Assembly (NCBI RefSeq): GCF_014385005.1
Contig: NZ_JACRSZ010000008.1
Span: forward strand, 117,045 to 181,044
Source: Jingyaoa shaoxingensis
GTDB lineage: Bacteria; Bacillota; Clostridia; Lachnospirales; Lachnospiraceae
Length of the DNA: 64,000 bases
Direction of reading: 5' to 3'
In this document: one piece after another, positions 33,492 to 41,529 of the stretch
How positions within the stretch are numbered: the stretch's first letter is position 1
How the letters are laid out: the number at the start of each line of letters is the position of its first letter
Notes under the pieces: model-generated
Seen by the model: the letters and a program-made list of their open reading frames with translations, nothing else
Databases searched by the model: none
Told to the model about the DNA's origin: nothing
Program-made: the position numbers and the translations under genes

Positions 33492-34174
33492 AGCACTTCT
33501 CCTTTTGTACATTCTGTGTTTTTGATGCGTGACTTATATTGTGGATATTCTGTAATGAACCGCTTAATTACACTGGCATCATTCCAATAATGCATTGGAA
33601 AAATGGCATTGCAGTCTATATTTTCAAGGAAATACAGAATCCCGTCAGCATAGTGATCTTCCTGTCTTGGATCAAGGGGAACGAACGCCGCATCAAAATG
33701 CATCCCCCTGATTTTCCTGATCTCTGCACGATATGCCGAAGTAAGTCTCTGATTGTCAGCTTCCGGTTCACCATCCCAATACCAATCATTTAAATCACCA
33801 GCATGATAAATGATGCCTTCCTTCGTTTTGACAATAAATGCAACACCACTATCATTAGAAAGTAACGTATCGACTTGAGTACCATTATCCAGATTATATG
33901 TTTGATCGTGATAAACATAGGAAATCTTCATATCCGGCAACTGCTTCCTTTTGCGTATATCTTTTGCCAAAACTGCCTGATACATCATCCCCATATCATC
34001 AAGAATCTCAAAGATCCGGGGATTAAAATGATCCTCATGGAAGTGACTGCAAAAGACGATCACCTCTTTGTTCTTATCGAGAGGCGGCAATTCGCCTTTG
34101 TAATAATCGAAAATATAATAGCAGTCTTTGACCTCAACCAAAAAGCCGCTGTGGTTAATATAAGTTATTTTCAT
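33488..34174 (-). CDS. MBL-fold metallo-hydrolase
   Basis: A 228-residue metallo-beta-lactamase-fold enzyme. The zinc motif HxHxDH reads SHFHEDHFNP near residue 55; a later His lies in IIYHAGDLNDW (Asp ligand) and the last His in IFPMHYWND. The fold begins with MKITYINHSGFLVEV, as in the UlaG/L-ascorbate-6-phosphate-lactonase-like branch. The ATG at 34174 follows AGGTGA; the longer frame from 34204 adds ten non-family residues. It is coupled to the VOC gene, so the two may act on related small molecules, perhaps a glyoxalase I and II type pair. Confidence 0.85.
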   Translation of the reverse strand: MKITYINHSGFLVEVKDCYYIFDYYKGELPPLDKNKEVIVFCSHFHEDHFNPRIFEILDDMGMMYQAVLAKDIRKRKQLPDMKISYVYHDQTYNLDNGTQVDTLLSNDSGVAFIVKTKEGIIYHAGDLNDWYWDGEPEADNQRLTSAYRAEIRKIRGMHFDAAFVPLDPRQEDHYADGILYFLENIDCNAIFPMHYWNDASVIKRFITEYPQYKSRIKNTECTKGEVL

Positions 34175-34230
34175 GGTATCACCTGCAAAAATCACATATT
34201 TCAAATTTGCTTTTATTGTATAGTTTTACA

Positions 34231-34494
34231 TTATATTTGTAAAGCGCCAAAGTGAAAAAGCCCTTTTTTCTTGTACGGAGCGGAAGTAATTTCTCCGGTT
34301 GTATAACCGGTGGCATCAATCGTTTTCCGAATAGCTGCTTCATCCAAAGGTTCTTCAGATAGAATGACCGTTTCACCTTTGGAATGATTAGATGTCACTT
34401 TTTTCACCGGGAATGCCCCTCGAACTGCATCGTTAATATGAGCTTCGCACATGGCACAAGCCATACCAGAAATCTTTACTGTTGTCTTGATCAT
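34231..34494 (-). CDS. copZ: Heavy-metal-associated domain protein (CopZ-like)
   Basis: An 87-residue soluble metallochaperone with the metal-binding loop GMACAMCEAHI near residue 9, then the ferredoxin-like beta-alpha-beta pattern to about residue 70 and a short basic tail. It is expected to carry Cu(I). The ATG at 34494 follows AGGAGG. A CsoR-type box lies just downstream of its promoter, so it should be induced by copper. No copper ATPase (CopA) or CsoR gene lies in the window, so the rest of the copper system must be elsewhere. Confidence 0.85.
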   Translation of the reverse strand: MIKTTVKISGMACAMCEAHINDAVRGAFPVKKVTSNHSKGETVILSEEPLDEAAIRKTIDATGYTTGEITSAPYKKKGLFHFGALQI

Positions 34495-34569
34495 AATAAA
34501 TCTCCTCCTATCTGAATTACTGATCTCTACGTGTTGTTCCAAAATAAGTAATATCACTCATTTATCGCG

Positions 34570-34586
34570 ATACCCTATGGGGGTAT
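34570..34586. promoter_or_regulatory. CsoR-type copper operator
   Basis: ATACCCTATGGGGGTAT closely matches the known CsoR box of Bacillus copZA (ATACCCTACGGGGGTAT). It is about 10-15 bases downstream of the -10 box of the copZ-like gene. Confidence 0.85.
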
Positions 34587-34596
34587 TTTCATCATC

Positions 34597-34626
34597 AGTA
34601 TATACACCAGTATTATAATTTGTCAA
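34597..34626 (-). promoter_or_regulatory. Promoter of the copZ-like operon
   Basis: On minus: TTGACA (34626-34621), 18-base spacer, TATACT (34602-34597). Confidence 0.7.
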
Positions 34627-34680
34627 TATTTTTTATAATTTAGAATTTTTCTTTTTTGTAACATTTTCTCCTATATATAG

Positions 34681-34711
34681 ATAACAGGTGGGAATATCTC
34701 CCACCTGTTAT
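34681..34711. terminator. Strong hairpin at the end of the sialic-acid operon
   Basis: ATAACAGGTGGGA (34681-34693) pairs with TCCCACCTGTTAT (34699-34711), a perfect 13-base stem. No clear T-run follows, but its place 14 bases after the last gene suits a terminator. Confidence 0.65.
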
Positions 34712-34724
34712 CATATTTCAAATA

Positions 34725-35384
34725 CTACAATCCGTTCCCCGGTATTATCTCCCGTACTTTCTTTGCCAGTGCCTCAGCCAGCTGCTGATGTCCTTCTGCA
34801 GTCAGATGCATATAGTCCACATCATTTGGCAGCGCAGATACCACCTCGTTGGCATCCAGAAATTCACATCCGGTCAGCTTTGCAATCTCCCTGTATTCTG
34901 CTGCCAGCCCCTGTGATTTTTCCGCACAGCCCGCTCCCATAGTGCTACGCACATGAGACTGTTCATACTCTTTTCCGATATTCTGCGGTGTTACAATCAG
35001 AATCTGAGGCTTCTTTTCTCTCCAGCAGTCTGTTATTGAGATGGCTTTCTGCACCAGACGTTTCAGTCCCAGCGCGATACATGCGGAAGACGCTCCGAAA
35101 CGTTCCTTTGTATCATTGGTTCCCAGCATAATGATCAGCAGGTCTACCGGTTCATGACTCATCAGACACGGATAAATATAATCCAGTCCGGAGAGTCCCT
35201 CAAACAGCGGATCGTTAAAGCAGGTGGTTCTGCCGCTTAAGCCTTCTTCCAGTATCAGATAGTCCTCTCCCAATTCTTTCTGAAGCAGGCAGGTCCATCG
35301 TTCATTCTCATCGAATCTTCCATCATTCATGGCACAGTAGCCATGGGTATTGGAATCCCCAAAGCATACAATATGCTTTTTCAT
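34725..35384 (-). CDS. SGNH/GDSL hydrolase of the sialic-acid operon
   Basis: A 219-residue SGNH esterase. Block I is CFGDSNTHG (Ser at about residue 11), the Gly block follows in LSGRTTC, the Asn block is MLGTNDTKERFG, and the closing catalytic pair is VDYMHLTAEGH. No signal peptide, so it acts inside the cell. Its ATG lies 4 bases after the NanA stop, so it belongs to this operon; a sensible role is removal of O-acetyl groups from imported sialic acid or ManNAc. That role is inference from position. Confidence 0.83.
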   Translation of the reverse strand: MKKHIVCFGDSNTHGYCAMNDGRFDENERWTCLLQKELGEDYLILEEGLSGRTTCFNDPLFEGLSGLDYIYPCLMSHEPVDLLIIMLGTNDTKERFGASSACIALGLKRLVQKAISITDCWREKKPQILIVTPQNIGKEYEQSHVRSTMGAGCAEKSQGLAAEYREIAKLTGCEFLDANEVVSALPNDVDYMHLTAEGHQQLAEALAKKVREIIPGNGL

Positions 35385-35388
35385 ATGA

Positions 35389-36306
35389 TCACCACTCCTT
35401 TGTCTCTTCTACAGCCTTTCTGATATCCTGATACAGAGTCTTCAGATCTGGATCATCCACAGATACCGGCAGGAACGGAAGCCTCGGATCTCCCATCGGG
35501 CAGCCATCCAGCGTGATGATGCCTTTTACCGCACCGTGCATAGACGGGAAGCTGCACAGACGATAGATCAGAGGCGTCACAATATTCTGAATCTCTGCGG
35601 CCTTTTCCCATTCACTGCGTTTAATCAGTTCATCCATCTTCAGATACAGTTCCGGCATAGCCCCATAGGTACCGCCGATTCCGGCATCTGCACCCAGCAG
35701 CCTTCCTGCTACGAACTGTTCATCCGGTCCGTTAAATACAATAAAGTCTTTTCCACCGGCCAGCTTGAATCTTAAGATATCCTGGGCAGGATCAGAAGAA
35801 CACTTTACACCGGCCACTCTCTCATTTTCCAGCATACGGTTGAATAAATTCATAGACAGATTGAATCCTGTCAGCTGCGGGATATTATAGATAAAGAATG
35901 GCAGATCTGCAGCTTCTGTGATCTTGGTCCAGTGCCGATATACGCTTTCTTCACTCGGTCTGTAATACACACATGGAACTGCTGAGATTGCCGCAGCACC
36001 AATCTTCTCTGCATGAGCGGCCAGGATACAGGAATGTCTGGTGTCTGCGCATCCTACATGAACGATAATATTCATATCTTTTCCCACTTCATTTACCACG
36101 GTCTCCGCTACCAGCATTCTCTCCTCGGTATCCAGCAGGAATCCCTCACCGGTACTTCCGCAGACATACATCTGTTTAATTCCTTTATCACGGAAATATC
36201 TGCTTACCGCTTTGACAGCTTCCACATCCACGCTGCCGTCTTTCTGAAACGGTGTATTCAGTGCAACGGTTACATTTCTGAATTTACTCACATCATATTT
36301 TGACAT
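35389..36306 (-). CDS. nanA: N-acetylneuraminate lyase
   Basis: A 305-residue class I aldolase of the DapA/NanA family that splits sialic acid into ManNAc and pyruvate. The pyruvate loop is YVCGSTGEGFLLD near residue 47, Tyr of FFIYNIPQLTG near 140, and the Schiff-base Lys of VAGVKCSSDP near 170. The GSTGEG and YNIPxxTG motifs fit sialate lyases rather than dihydrodipicolinate synthase (GTTGE). It sits between NanE and the SGNH esterase in a sialic-acid operon. Confidence 0.92.
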   Translation of the reverse strand: MSKYDVSKFRNVTVALNTPFQKDGSVDVEAVKAVSRYFRDKGIKQMYVCGSTGEGFLLDTEERMLVAETVVNEVGKDMNIIVHVGCADTRHSCILAAHAEKIGAAAISAVPCVYYRPSEESVYRHWTKITEAADLPFFIYNIPQLTGFNLSMNLFNRMLENERVAGVKCSSDPAQDILRFKLAGGKDFIVFNGPDEQFVAGRLLGADAGIGGTYGAMPELYLKMDELIKRSEWEKAAEIQNIVTPLIYRLCSFPSMHGAVKGIITLDGCPMGDPRLPFLPVSVDDPDLKTLYQDIRKAVEETKEW

Positions 36307-36325
36307 CTTCCCTGTTCCCTCTCCT

Positions 36326-37027
36326 CTATTCTCGATTTTCTACAGCTTTGATAAAACGGGTGGCAATCTCCATCGGTCTGGTAATTGCTCCTCCTACTAC
36401 TACGGCAAAAGCGCCTGCTTCCAGCATCTTTACCGCATCTTCCGGCGAATGGACTCTTCCCTCTCCGATGACCGGAATATCCACCGTTTCTGCCAGTCTC
36501 TTTACCAGTTCATAATCCGGTCCGTTCAGCTTCACCGAATATGGAGTATAACCGCTCATGGTGGTTCCCACCAGATCCATGCCTAGCTTCCACGCACGAA
36601 CCCCTTCTTCATAAGTAGAGATATCTGCCATCAGAATCTGATCCGGATATTTCTTTCTCACTTCTGTCATAAATTCTTCTATGCTCTTGCCATCCCCGCG
36701 CTTCATATCCGTACAGTCCAGTGCAATAATATCCGAACCGACTTCTGCCAGTTCGTCCACTTCTTTCATGGTCGGCGTAATAAAGCTCTCGAATCCCGGA
36801 TAATTGATCTTGATCAAACCAATTACCGGAAGGCCTGTTTCTTCTTTGATTGCCACCACATCACGAATACTGCTGGTACGGATCATCGGTGTGCCCGCCC
36901 GTTTCGCTGCTCTGGCCATCAGATACATAATCGATTTTTCTTCCACATACAATGGCTCCCCAGGCACTGCCTGACAGGATACAATTACTTTGCCTTTGAT
37001 ACTGTCAAATATTTCCTGCTTTGTCAT
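36326..37027 (-). CDS. nanE: N-acetylmannosamine-6-phosphate 2-epimerase
   Basis: A 233-residue TIM-barrel enzyme that converts ManNAc-6-P to GlcNAc-6-P. Family marks are VSCQAVPGEPLY at the N-terminus, IIALDCTDMKR, LMADISTYEEG, LVGTTMSGYTPYS and IGEGRVHSPEDA. The catalytic Lys lies in VIGLIKINYPG. It is co-directional with NanA (20 bases apart) and the importer, and completes the path with NanK, which is encoded divergently at 40612. Confidence 0.93.
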   Translation of the reverse strand: MTKQEIFDSIKGKVIVSCQAVPGEPLYVEEKSIMYLMARAAKRAGTPMIRTSSIRDVVAIKEETGLPVIGLIKINYPGFESFITPTMKEVDELAEVGSDIIALDCTDMKRGDGKSIEEFMTEVRKKYPDQILMADISTYEEGVRAWKLGMDLVGTTMSGYTPYSVKLNGPDYELVKRLAETVDIPVIGEGRVHSPEDAVKMLEAGAFAVVVGGAITRPMEIATRFIKAVENRE

Positions 37028-37058
37028 ACATACAACTCCCTTCTGTTACTCCCCAACC

Positions 37059-37961
37059 TTATCCTTTTACAGCTCCCATAGTAATACCTTTTGTAAAATA
37101 CTTCTGGAATGCCAGGAATACAATGATGATCGGCACTGCGGCCAGCGCAGCTCCCGCCATGATCAGACCAAAGTCTGTGGCATTTTCCGCCTGCAGCTTG
37201 GCAATACCAAGGGAAATCGTCAGATTACTGGTACTGCTGAGCATAATCAACTGCATAAAATAGTCATTCCAGGAATTGATAAAGGTAAAGATGGCCAGTG
37301 CACCTACACCCGGTTTGATCATCGGATATGCAACAGATACAAAAGTTTTCCACTCATTTGCCCCATCGATCTTAGCTGCCTCCATCATCTCTGTCGGAAT
37401 ACCTTCTGCAAACTGCTTGATCAGAAAGATTCCAAACGGCCATCCTACGATCGGGAAAATTACAGCCCAGATGGTATTATACAGCTTCAGTGCTGACATT
37501 TCACGTAATAATGGAATCAAAATAACCTGTTTTGGAAGTGCCATGGCACATACAATTAAGGTAAATACTACGGAACGTCCAATGAAACGTTTCTTTGCCA
37601 GTGCATAGCCTGCCATAGCCGCGGTAAAGCAGGTCAGGAACATGGATACGACTGCCATAAATACAGTATTTATCAGCCAGCGTACTGCTGCCGGAACCAC
37701 AGGACCAGCGAATACCTTTTTAGTAAATGGAATTGCCAGTTCCCATAACGGTGCAGTCTGTCTGCTGAACAGCTTTTCATAGTTTGTCGAAACCCATTCC
37801 TGCGGCCACCACTGTGGTGACGGTGCATTGATTGCCATACTGGTCTTAAAGGATCCGGTAATAATCCAGTACAGAGGAAATGCAAATCCAATTGCAATGA
37901 TGGTAATCACAATCAAAGAAAAAATCCGATAGGCTTTTGCGCCCATTGTTTTGCTTTTCAT
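37059..37961 (-). CDS. Sialic-acid locus ABC permease (MalG type)
   Basis: A 300-residue CUT1 permease with six spans. The ATPase-docking loop is EAAKIDGANEWKTFVSVAYP near residue 190, and the C-terminus is YFTKGITMGAVKG. It pairs with the permease at 37979-38875 and the binding protein at 38983-40254. The set resembles the SAT-type sialic-acid importers described in Mediterraneibacter gnavus. No ATPase gene is in the locus. Confidence 0.9.
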   Translation of the reverse strand: MKSKTMGAKAYRIFSLIVITIIAIGFAFPLYWIITGSFKTSMAINAPSPQWWPQEWVSTNYEKLFSRQTAPLWELAIPFTKKVFAGPVVPAAVRWLINTVFMAVVSMFLTCFTAAMAGYALAKKRFIGRSVVFTLIVCAMALPKQVILIPLLREMSALKLYNTIWAVIFPIVGWPFGIFLIKQFAEGIPTEMMEAAKIDGANEWKTFVSVAYPMIKPGVGALAIFTFINSWNDYFMQLIMLSSTSNLTISLGIAKLQAENATDFGLIMAGAALAAVPIIIVFLAFQKYFTKGITMGAVKG

Positions 37962-37978
37962 TTGCTTCTCCTCCTTTC

Positions 37979-38875
37979 CTATTCTGATTTCGCAAGCTTA
38001 AACTGAATACCGGACAGAATCGCAATAGCCAGTGCAAGCACTACGCCCATGGCATTTCCATATCCATAACGGTACAGCTTAAATGCGGTATGGTAAATAT
38101 AATACATAATGGTATCCGTACTGTGGTTTGGTCCGCCACTGGTCAGCAGCTGAATCAATGCGAAACACTGGAAGCTGTTGATGGTCGTGATAACCAGAAT
38201 ATACAGAGTGGTCGGCTTGATCTGCGGCCATTTGATTTTCCAGAAGCACTGCAGTCTGGTGGCTCCATCCACCTCTGCTGCTTCAACAAGACTCTGATCC
38301 ACATTATCCAGTGCAGATACATACAGGACGATTGGCTGGCCTACCGATGTGGTAAGCAGAATCAGTATAATACATCCCAGTGCATATTTTTCATCTCCCA
38401 GCCAGTTGATGTTCTGCTCAATCAGTCCGGTGGCTTTTCCTACATAGTTAAAAATTCCATAATAATTATTGAACATCCATTTCCATACTACGGTAACCGC
38501 AACAGATCCTGTTACCACCGGCAAGTAGAATACGCACCGGAAAACAGAACACAGCGGGCCTCTCAGATTCTGGATCACCGAACTTACCCACAGCGAAAAA
38601 ATACATACCACAGGTACCGATACCAGCACGATAATAATAGTATTTCTAAGAGCCCCCAGGAACACCTTATCCTGGAACAATTCGATATAATTTCCAAATC
38701 CGACAAAGATATCTTCCCTGTTCATCGTAGAATCAAAGAAACTGGTGATGATACACTGGATCATCGGATAGATAACAAATCCAAGGAAGAAGATCAGACT
38801 CGGGAGCATAAATGCGTATCCGGCAATTGTCTCTCTTCTTACCAGAGCTTTTGACATACGGCTTTTCGTTGACAC
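37979..38875 (-). CDS. Sialic-acid locus ABC permease (MalF type)
   Basis: A 298-residue CUT1 permease with six spans and the docking loop EAAEVDGATRLQCFWKIKWP near residue 215. It is separated from the partner permease by 17 bases. A hairpin lies between it and the upstream binding-protein gene. Confidence 0.9.
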   Translation of the reverse strand: MSTKSRMSKALVRRETIAGYAFMLPSLIFFLGFVIYPMIQCIITSFFDSTMNREDIFVGFGNYIELFQDKVFLGALRNTIIIVLVSVPVVCIFSLWVSSVIQNLRGPLCSVFRCVFYLPVVTGSVAVTVVWKWMFNNYYGIFNYVGKATGLIEQNINWLGDEKYALGCIILILLTTSVGQPIVLYVSALDNVDQSLVEAAEVDGATRLQCFWKIKWPQIKPTTLYILVITTINSFQCFALIQLLTSGGPNHSTDTIMYYIYHTAFKLYRYGYGNAMGVVLALAIAILSGIQFKLAKSE

Positions 38876-38914
38876 GTAATCTCCTCCTATTACTTATGGT
38901 GATTTAGCCAAAAA

Positions 38915-38947
38915 CACCCTTCCCGCACGTAATATACAGGAAGGGTG
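38915..38947 (-). terminator. Intercistronic hairpin after the sialic-acid binding protein
   Basis: On minus CACCCTTCC pairs with GGAAGGGTG, followed by TTTTTGG. As in the galactoside operon, it should let binding protein be made in excess of permeases. Confidence 0.7.
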
Positions 38948-38982
38948 CGTGACTTTCATTTACAAAGTCGGTTTTTTTCAAA

Positions 38983-40254
38983 TTAGTTTGCTGCTGCAGC
39001 GGCTGCATTGGCTGTTGTAACGAATTCGTTCACTGCTTCTGTTACATCTGTGCCGGAACCGATCTGCTGAAGCATATTCCACCATGCGGTACGAGCTTCT
39101 GCCCATCCGCCAACTACCTGATAGTAGTCGCCCATGTATGGGATAAATGCGGAGTATTCCGTCATCAGGTCATCGCCTTCGTAGATATTGCCAAGGTCTT
39201 TTACCGGCCAGTAGCTGGAAGCTTTTACGCTTTCCGCTGCCTGAGTCTCATCATTTGCCATGAAGTCGATAAATGTCTTAGCTGCTTCGATCTTAGCTTC
39301 GTCTCCGTTATCAAAGATACCGAATCCCCAGATACCGCCACAGAGCTGTGGGTTACCATCTTCTGAAGGGAATGCCATAGGAAGTACGTCAAATGCTATG
39401 TTCTCTGCGTTGTTCTTTTCCTGAGCAATGTTCCAGCAGAAAGCCATTCCCAGTGTTCCGTTGCAGAACAGGTTGATTTCATCGCCGCCTGCAATAGATG
39501 CATCAAAGTTGATTCCATCCATGGATTTCAGCAGTTCCAGTGCCTTGATATTTTCCTCGCTGTCTGCTGTATATTCGGTATGTTCTGCATTGGTGAATGT
39601 TCCGCCATACAGGTTGTTTACAAGAGCTCTTGTTCCCTGGTCTCCACCCTGTCCGCTGCAGTATACTGCGCCGACATTCTGCTGTCCGTTGTCATAAACT
39701 GCCTGAACTGCTTTTACAAAGTTCTCTGTTGTCCAGGTATGTGTCTCTTCATCCAGATACTGAAGTGCATCTGCTGCTTCGAAAAGATCTCTGTTGATTG
39801 CCATAGTATGTGCTGTCATGCAAAGTGGATATTCATAGAATACACCATCATTGTTCTGGCATGCAGATTCTACAGAATCATAAATTGCTTCTTTTGCTTC
39901 ATCTGTCCACAGATCAGCCAGATCTACCATCAGTCCTTTTGCTCCCCAGTTCGCTACCAGACGTTCCGGTCCTTCCAGAACGATATCAGGAGCCTGTCCT
40001 CCTTCGATTGCCGTATTGATCTGGTCATCACCATTGGTATAATCAAGATATTCTACTTTTACGTTGATATCTGGATGTGCTTCGTTAAAGTTTGCAATCA
40101 GTCCGTCTACTACTGCGGAATCTCCCCAGCTTCCTACCGGATAAGTCCAAAGTGTAATATCAGTAGCTTCACCTTCTGCAAAAACATTCACAGTATTCAA
40201 AGAAAATACCATACCTGCTGCAACCGCAAGTGCCATCGCTTTACGGAATTTCAT
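38983..40254 (-). CDS. Extracellular solute-binding protein of the sialic-acid locus
   Basis: A 423-residue type-1 solute-binding protein. The first 26 residues are a signal peptide ending VNVFAEGEA; there is no lipobox cysteine. The body carries DITLWTYPVGSWGDSAV, IVLEGPERLVANWG and a C-terminal run of alanines (TANAAAAAAN). It is the first gene of the operon importing sialic acid or a derivative such as 2,7-anhydro-Neu5Ac; which of these cannot be decided from sequence. A GAGGG site precedes the ATG at 40254. Confidence 0.88.
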   Translation of the reverse strand: MKFRKAMALAVAAGMVFSLNTVNVFAEGEATDITLWTYPVGSWGDSAVVDGLIANFNEAHPDINVKVEYLDYTNGDDQINTAIEGGQAPDIVLEGPERLVANWGAKGLMVDLADLWTDEAKEAIYDSVESACQNNDGVFYEYPLCMTAHTMAINRDLFEAADALQYLDEETHTWTTENFVKAVQAVYDNGQQNVGAVYCSGQGGDQGTRALVNNLYGGTFTNAEHTEYTADSEENIKALELLKSMDGINFDASIAGGDEINLFCNGTLGMAFCWNIAQEKNNAENIAFDVLPMAFPSEDGNPQLCGGIWGFGIFDNGDEAKIEAAKTFIDFMANDETQAAESVKASSYWPVKDLGNIYEGDDLMTEYSAFIPYMGDYYQVVGGWAEARTAWWNMLQQIGSGTDVTEAVNEFVTTANAAAAAAN

Positions 40255-40396
40255 AATAAAACCCTCACTTTCTGGCGAATTCTTTTCGCCATCATATTGT
40301 CTGATTTGCTTTTTCTTTTTCGCTTCTGTTCAGCATATTATTTGTTTTTTCGTTTGCTCACCCATATTTTTATGTATATGCTGTACATCTTTTTGT

Positions 40397-40425
40397 GAGA
40401 TTTCTTCCCGGGATTGTGAAATCTC
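40397..40425. promoter_or_regulatory. Candidate RpiR-family operator
   Basis: GAGATTTC (40397-40404) and GAAATCTC (40418-40425) form a perfect 8-base inverted repeat with a 13-base spacer, about 12-40 bases downstream of the expected transport start point. The divergent operon encodes an RpiR-type regulator. Confidence 0.6.
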
Positions 40426-40443
40426 GCCAGTTCTTATAGTCCT

Positions 40444-40472
40444 ATCATATCCGGTTTTTTATCCACTGTCAA
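40444..40472 (-). promoter_or_regulatory. Promoter of the sialic-acid transport operon
   Basis: On minus: TTGACA (40472-40467), 17-base spacer, TATGAT (40449-40444). Confidence 0.8.
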
Positions 40473-40531
40473 CACATTTTTTAAAATAATTTTCATTATT
40501 TTTTATTTTTGAAAATCTTTTGCATTTTCTC

Positions 40532-40561
40532 TTGAAAATCCAAAAAAGTTTATGCTATAGT
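40532..40561 (+). promoter_or_regulatory. Promoter of nanK and the regulator
   Basis: TTGAAA (40532-40537), 18-base spacer, TATAGT (40556-40561), 50 bases before the nanK ATG. Confidence 0.6.
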
Positions 40562-40611
40562 AATCATTAAGAAGAAATATTCTGTCAGAACAGAAGGGAG
40601 AAACAGCTTCT

Positions 40612-41529
40612 ATGAAAACCATGGTTCTGGATATTGGCGGAACTGCTATTAAGTCTGCCATTTTTGAAAATGATCAGTTATACGATATTCGTGAAACAGC
40701 TACTCAGGCATCTCTGGGCGGTGCACATGTCATGGAGACCGCAAAGAAAGTGATTTTTTCTTATAAGAAACAATACAATTTTTCTGCCATTGGTATCAGC
40801 ACGGCCGGACAGGTAGATCCGGTACACGGACGCATTATATATGCCAATCAGAACATTCCCGGATATATCGGCACACCCATACGTGAGATCATGGAATCTG
40901 CTTTTCAGGTTCCTGTCTATGTGGAAAATGATGTTAATGCTGCCGCTCTGGGAGAGGCCGTTTACGGCGCCGGACGTGGAGAATCCGATTTTGTCTGCCT
41001 GACCTATGGTACCGGTGTAGGCGGTGCCATGTTCACAAACGGAACTCTCTACCATGGAAGTTCCTGCTCTGCAGGTGAATTCGGTGCCATGATCCTTCAT
41101 CCGGAAGACCGGCATCCAGAAATGGATATGTTCTCCGGATGCTACGAAAAGTATGCTTCTACCACGGCACTGATTCGTAAAGCACAAGCCTATGATCCAT
41201 CTATTACAAATGGCAAACTGCTTTTTGAGCGTTTTCAGGAACCTCCGATTCGACAGCTGACAGACCAGTGGATTCAGGAGATTGTCTATGGACTGGTTTC
41301 CATTACCCATATGCTGAATCCAGCCTGTATCATCCTGGGCGGAGGTATTATGGAACAGCCTTATATTCCGGCCAGGATCGAAGAGCTGCTTCTTCCGTCT
41401 GTGATGTCCAGCTTCCGTCAGGTAAAAATCCAAAAAGCCACTCTGGGCAATCAGGCCGGCATGCTGGGAGCTTCCACATTACCAAACATCCATTCTTCTA
41501 CAAAAGGGGGTATTGATTTTGACAGGTAA
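40612..41529 (+). CDS. nanK: ROK-family kinase, probable N-acetylmannosamine kinase
   Basis: A 305-residue ROK-family sugar kinase. ATP loops are LDIGGTAIKSAI at residue 6 and YGTGVGGAMF near 140; the catalytic Asp is in VENDVNAAALGEA near 107; the sugar loop is SAGEFGAMILHP. The ROK zinc motif (CxCGxxGCxE) is reduced to FSGCYEKYAS, with one cysteine left. Divergence from the nan operon makes ManNAc the likely substrate; its product feeds NanE. It overlaps the regulator gene by 11 bases. Confidence 0.87.
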   Translation: MKTMVLDIGGTAIKSAIFENDQLYDIRETATQASLGGAHVMETAKKVIFSYKKQYNFSAIGISTAGQVDPVHGRIIYANQNIPGYIGTPIREIMESAFQVPVYVENDVNAAALGEAVYGAGRGESDFVCLTYGTGVGGAMFTNGTLYHGSSCSAGEFGAMILHPEDRHPEMDMFSGCYEKYASTTALIRKAQAYDPSITNGKLLFERFQEPPIRQLTDQWIQEIVYGLVSITHMLNPACIILGGGIMEQPYIPARIEELLLPSVMSSFRQVKIQKATLGNQAGMLGASTLPNIHSSTKGGIDFDR

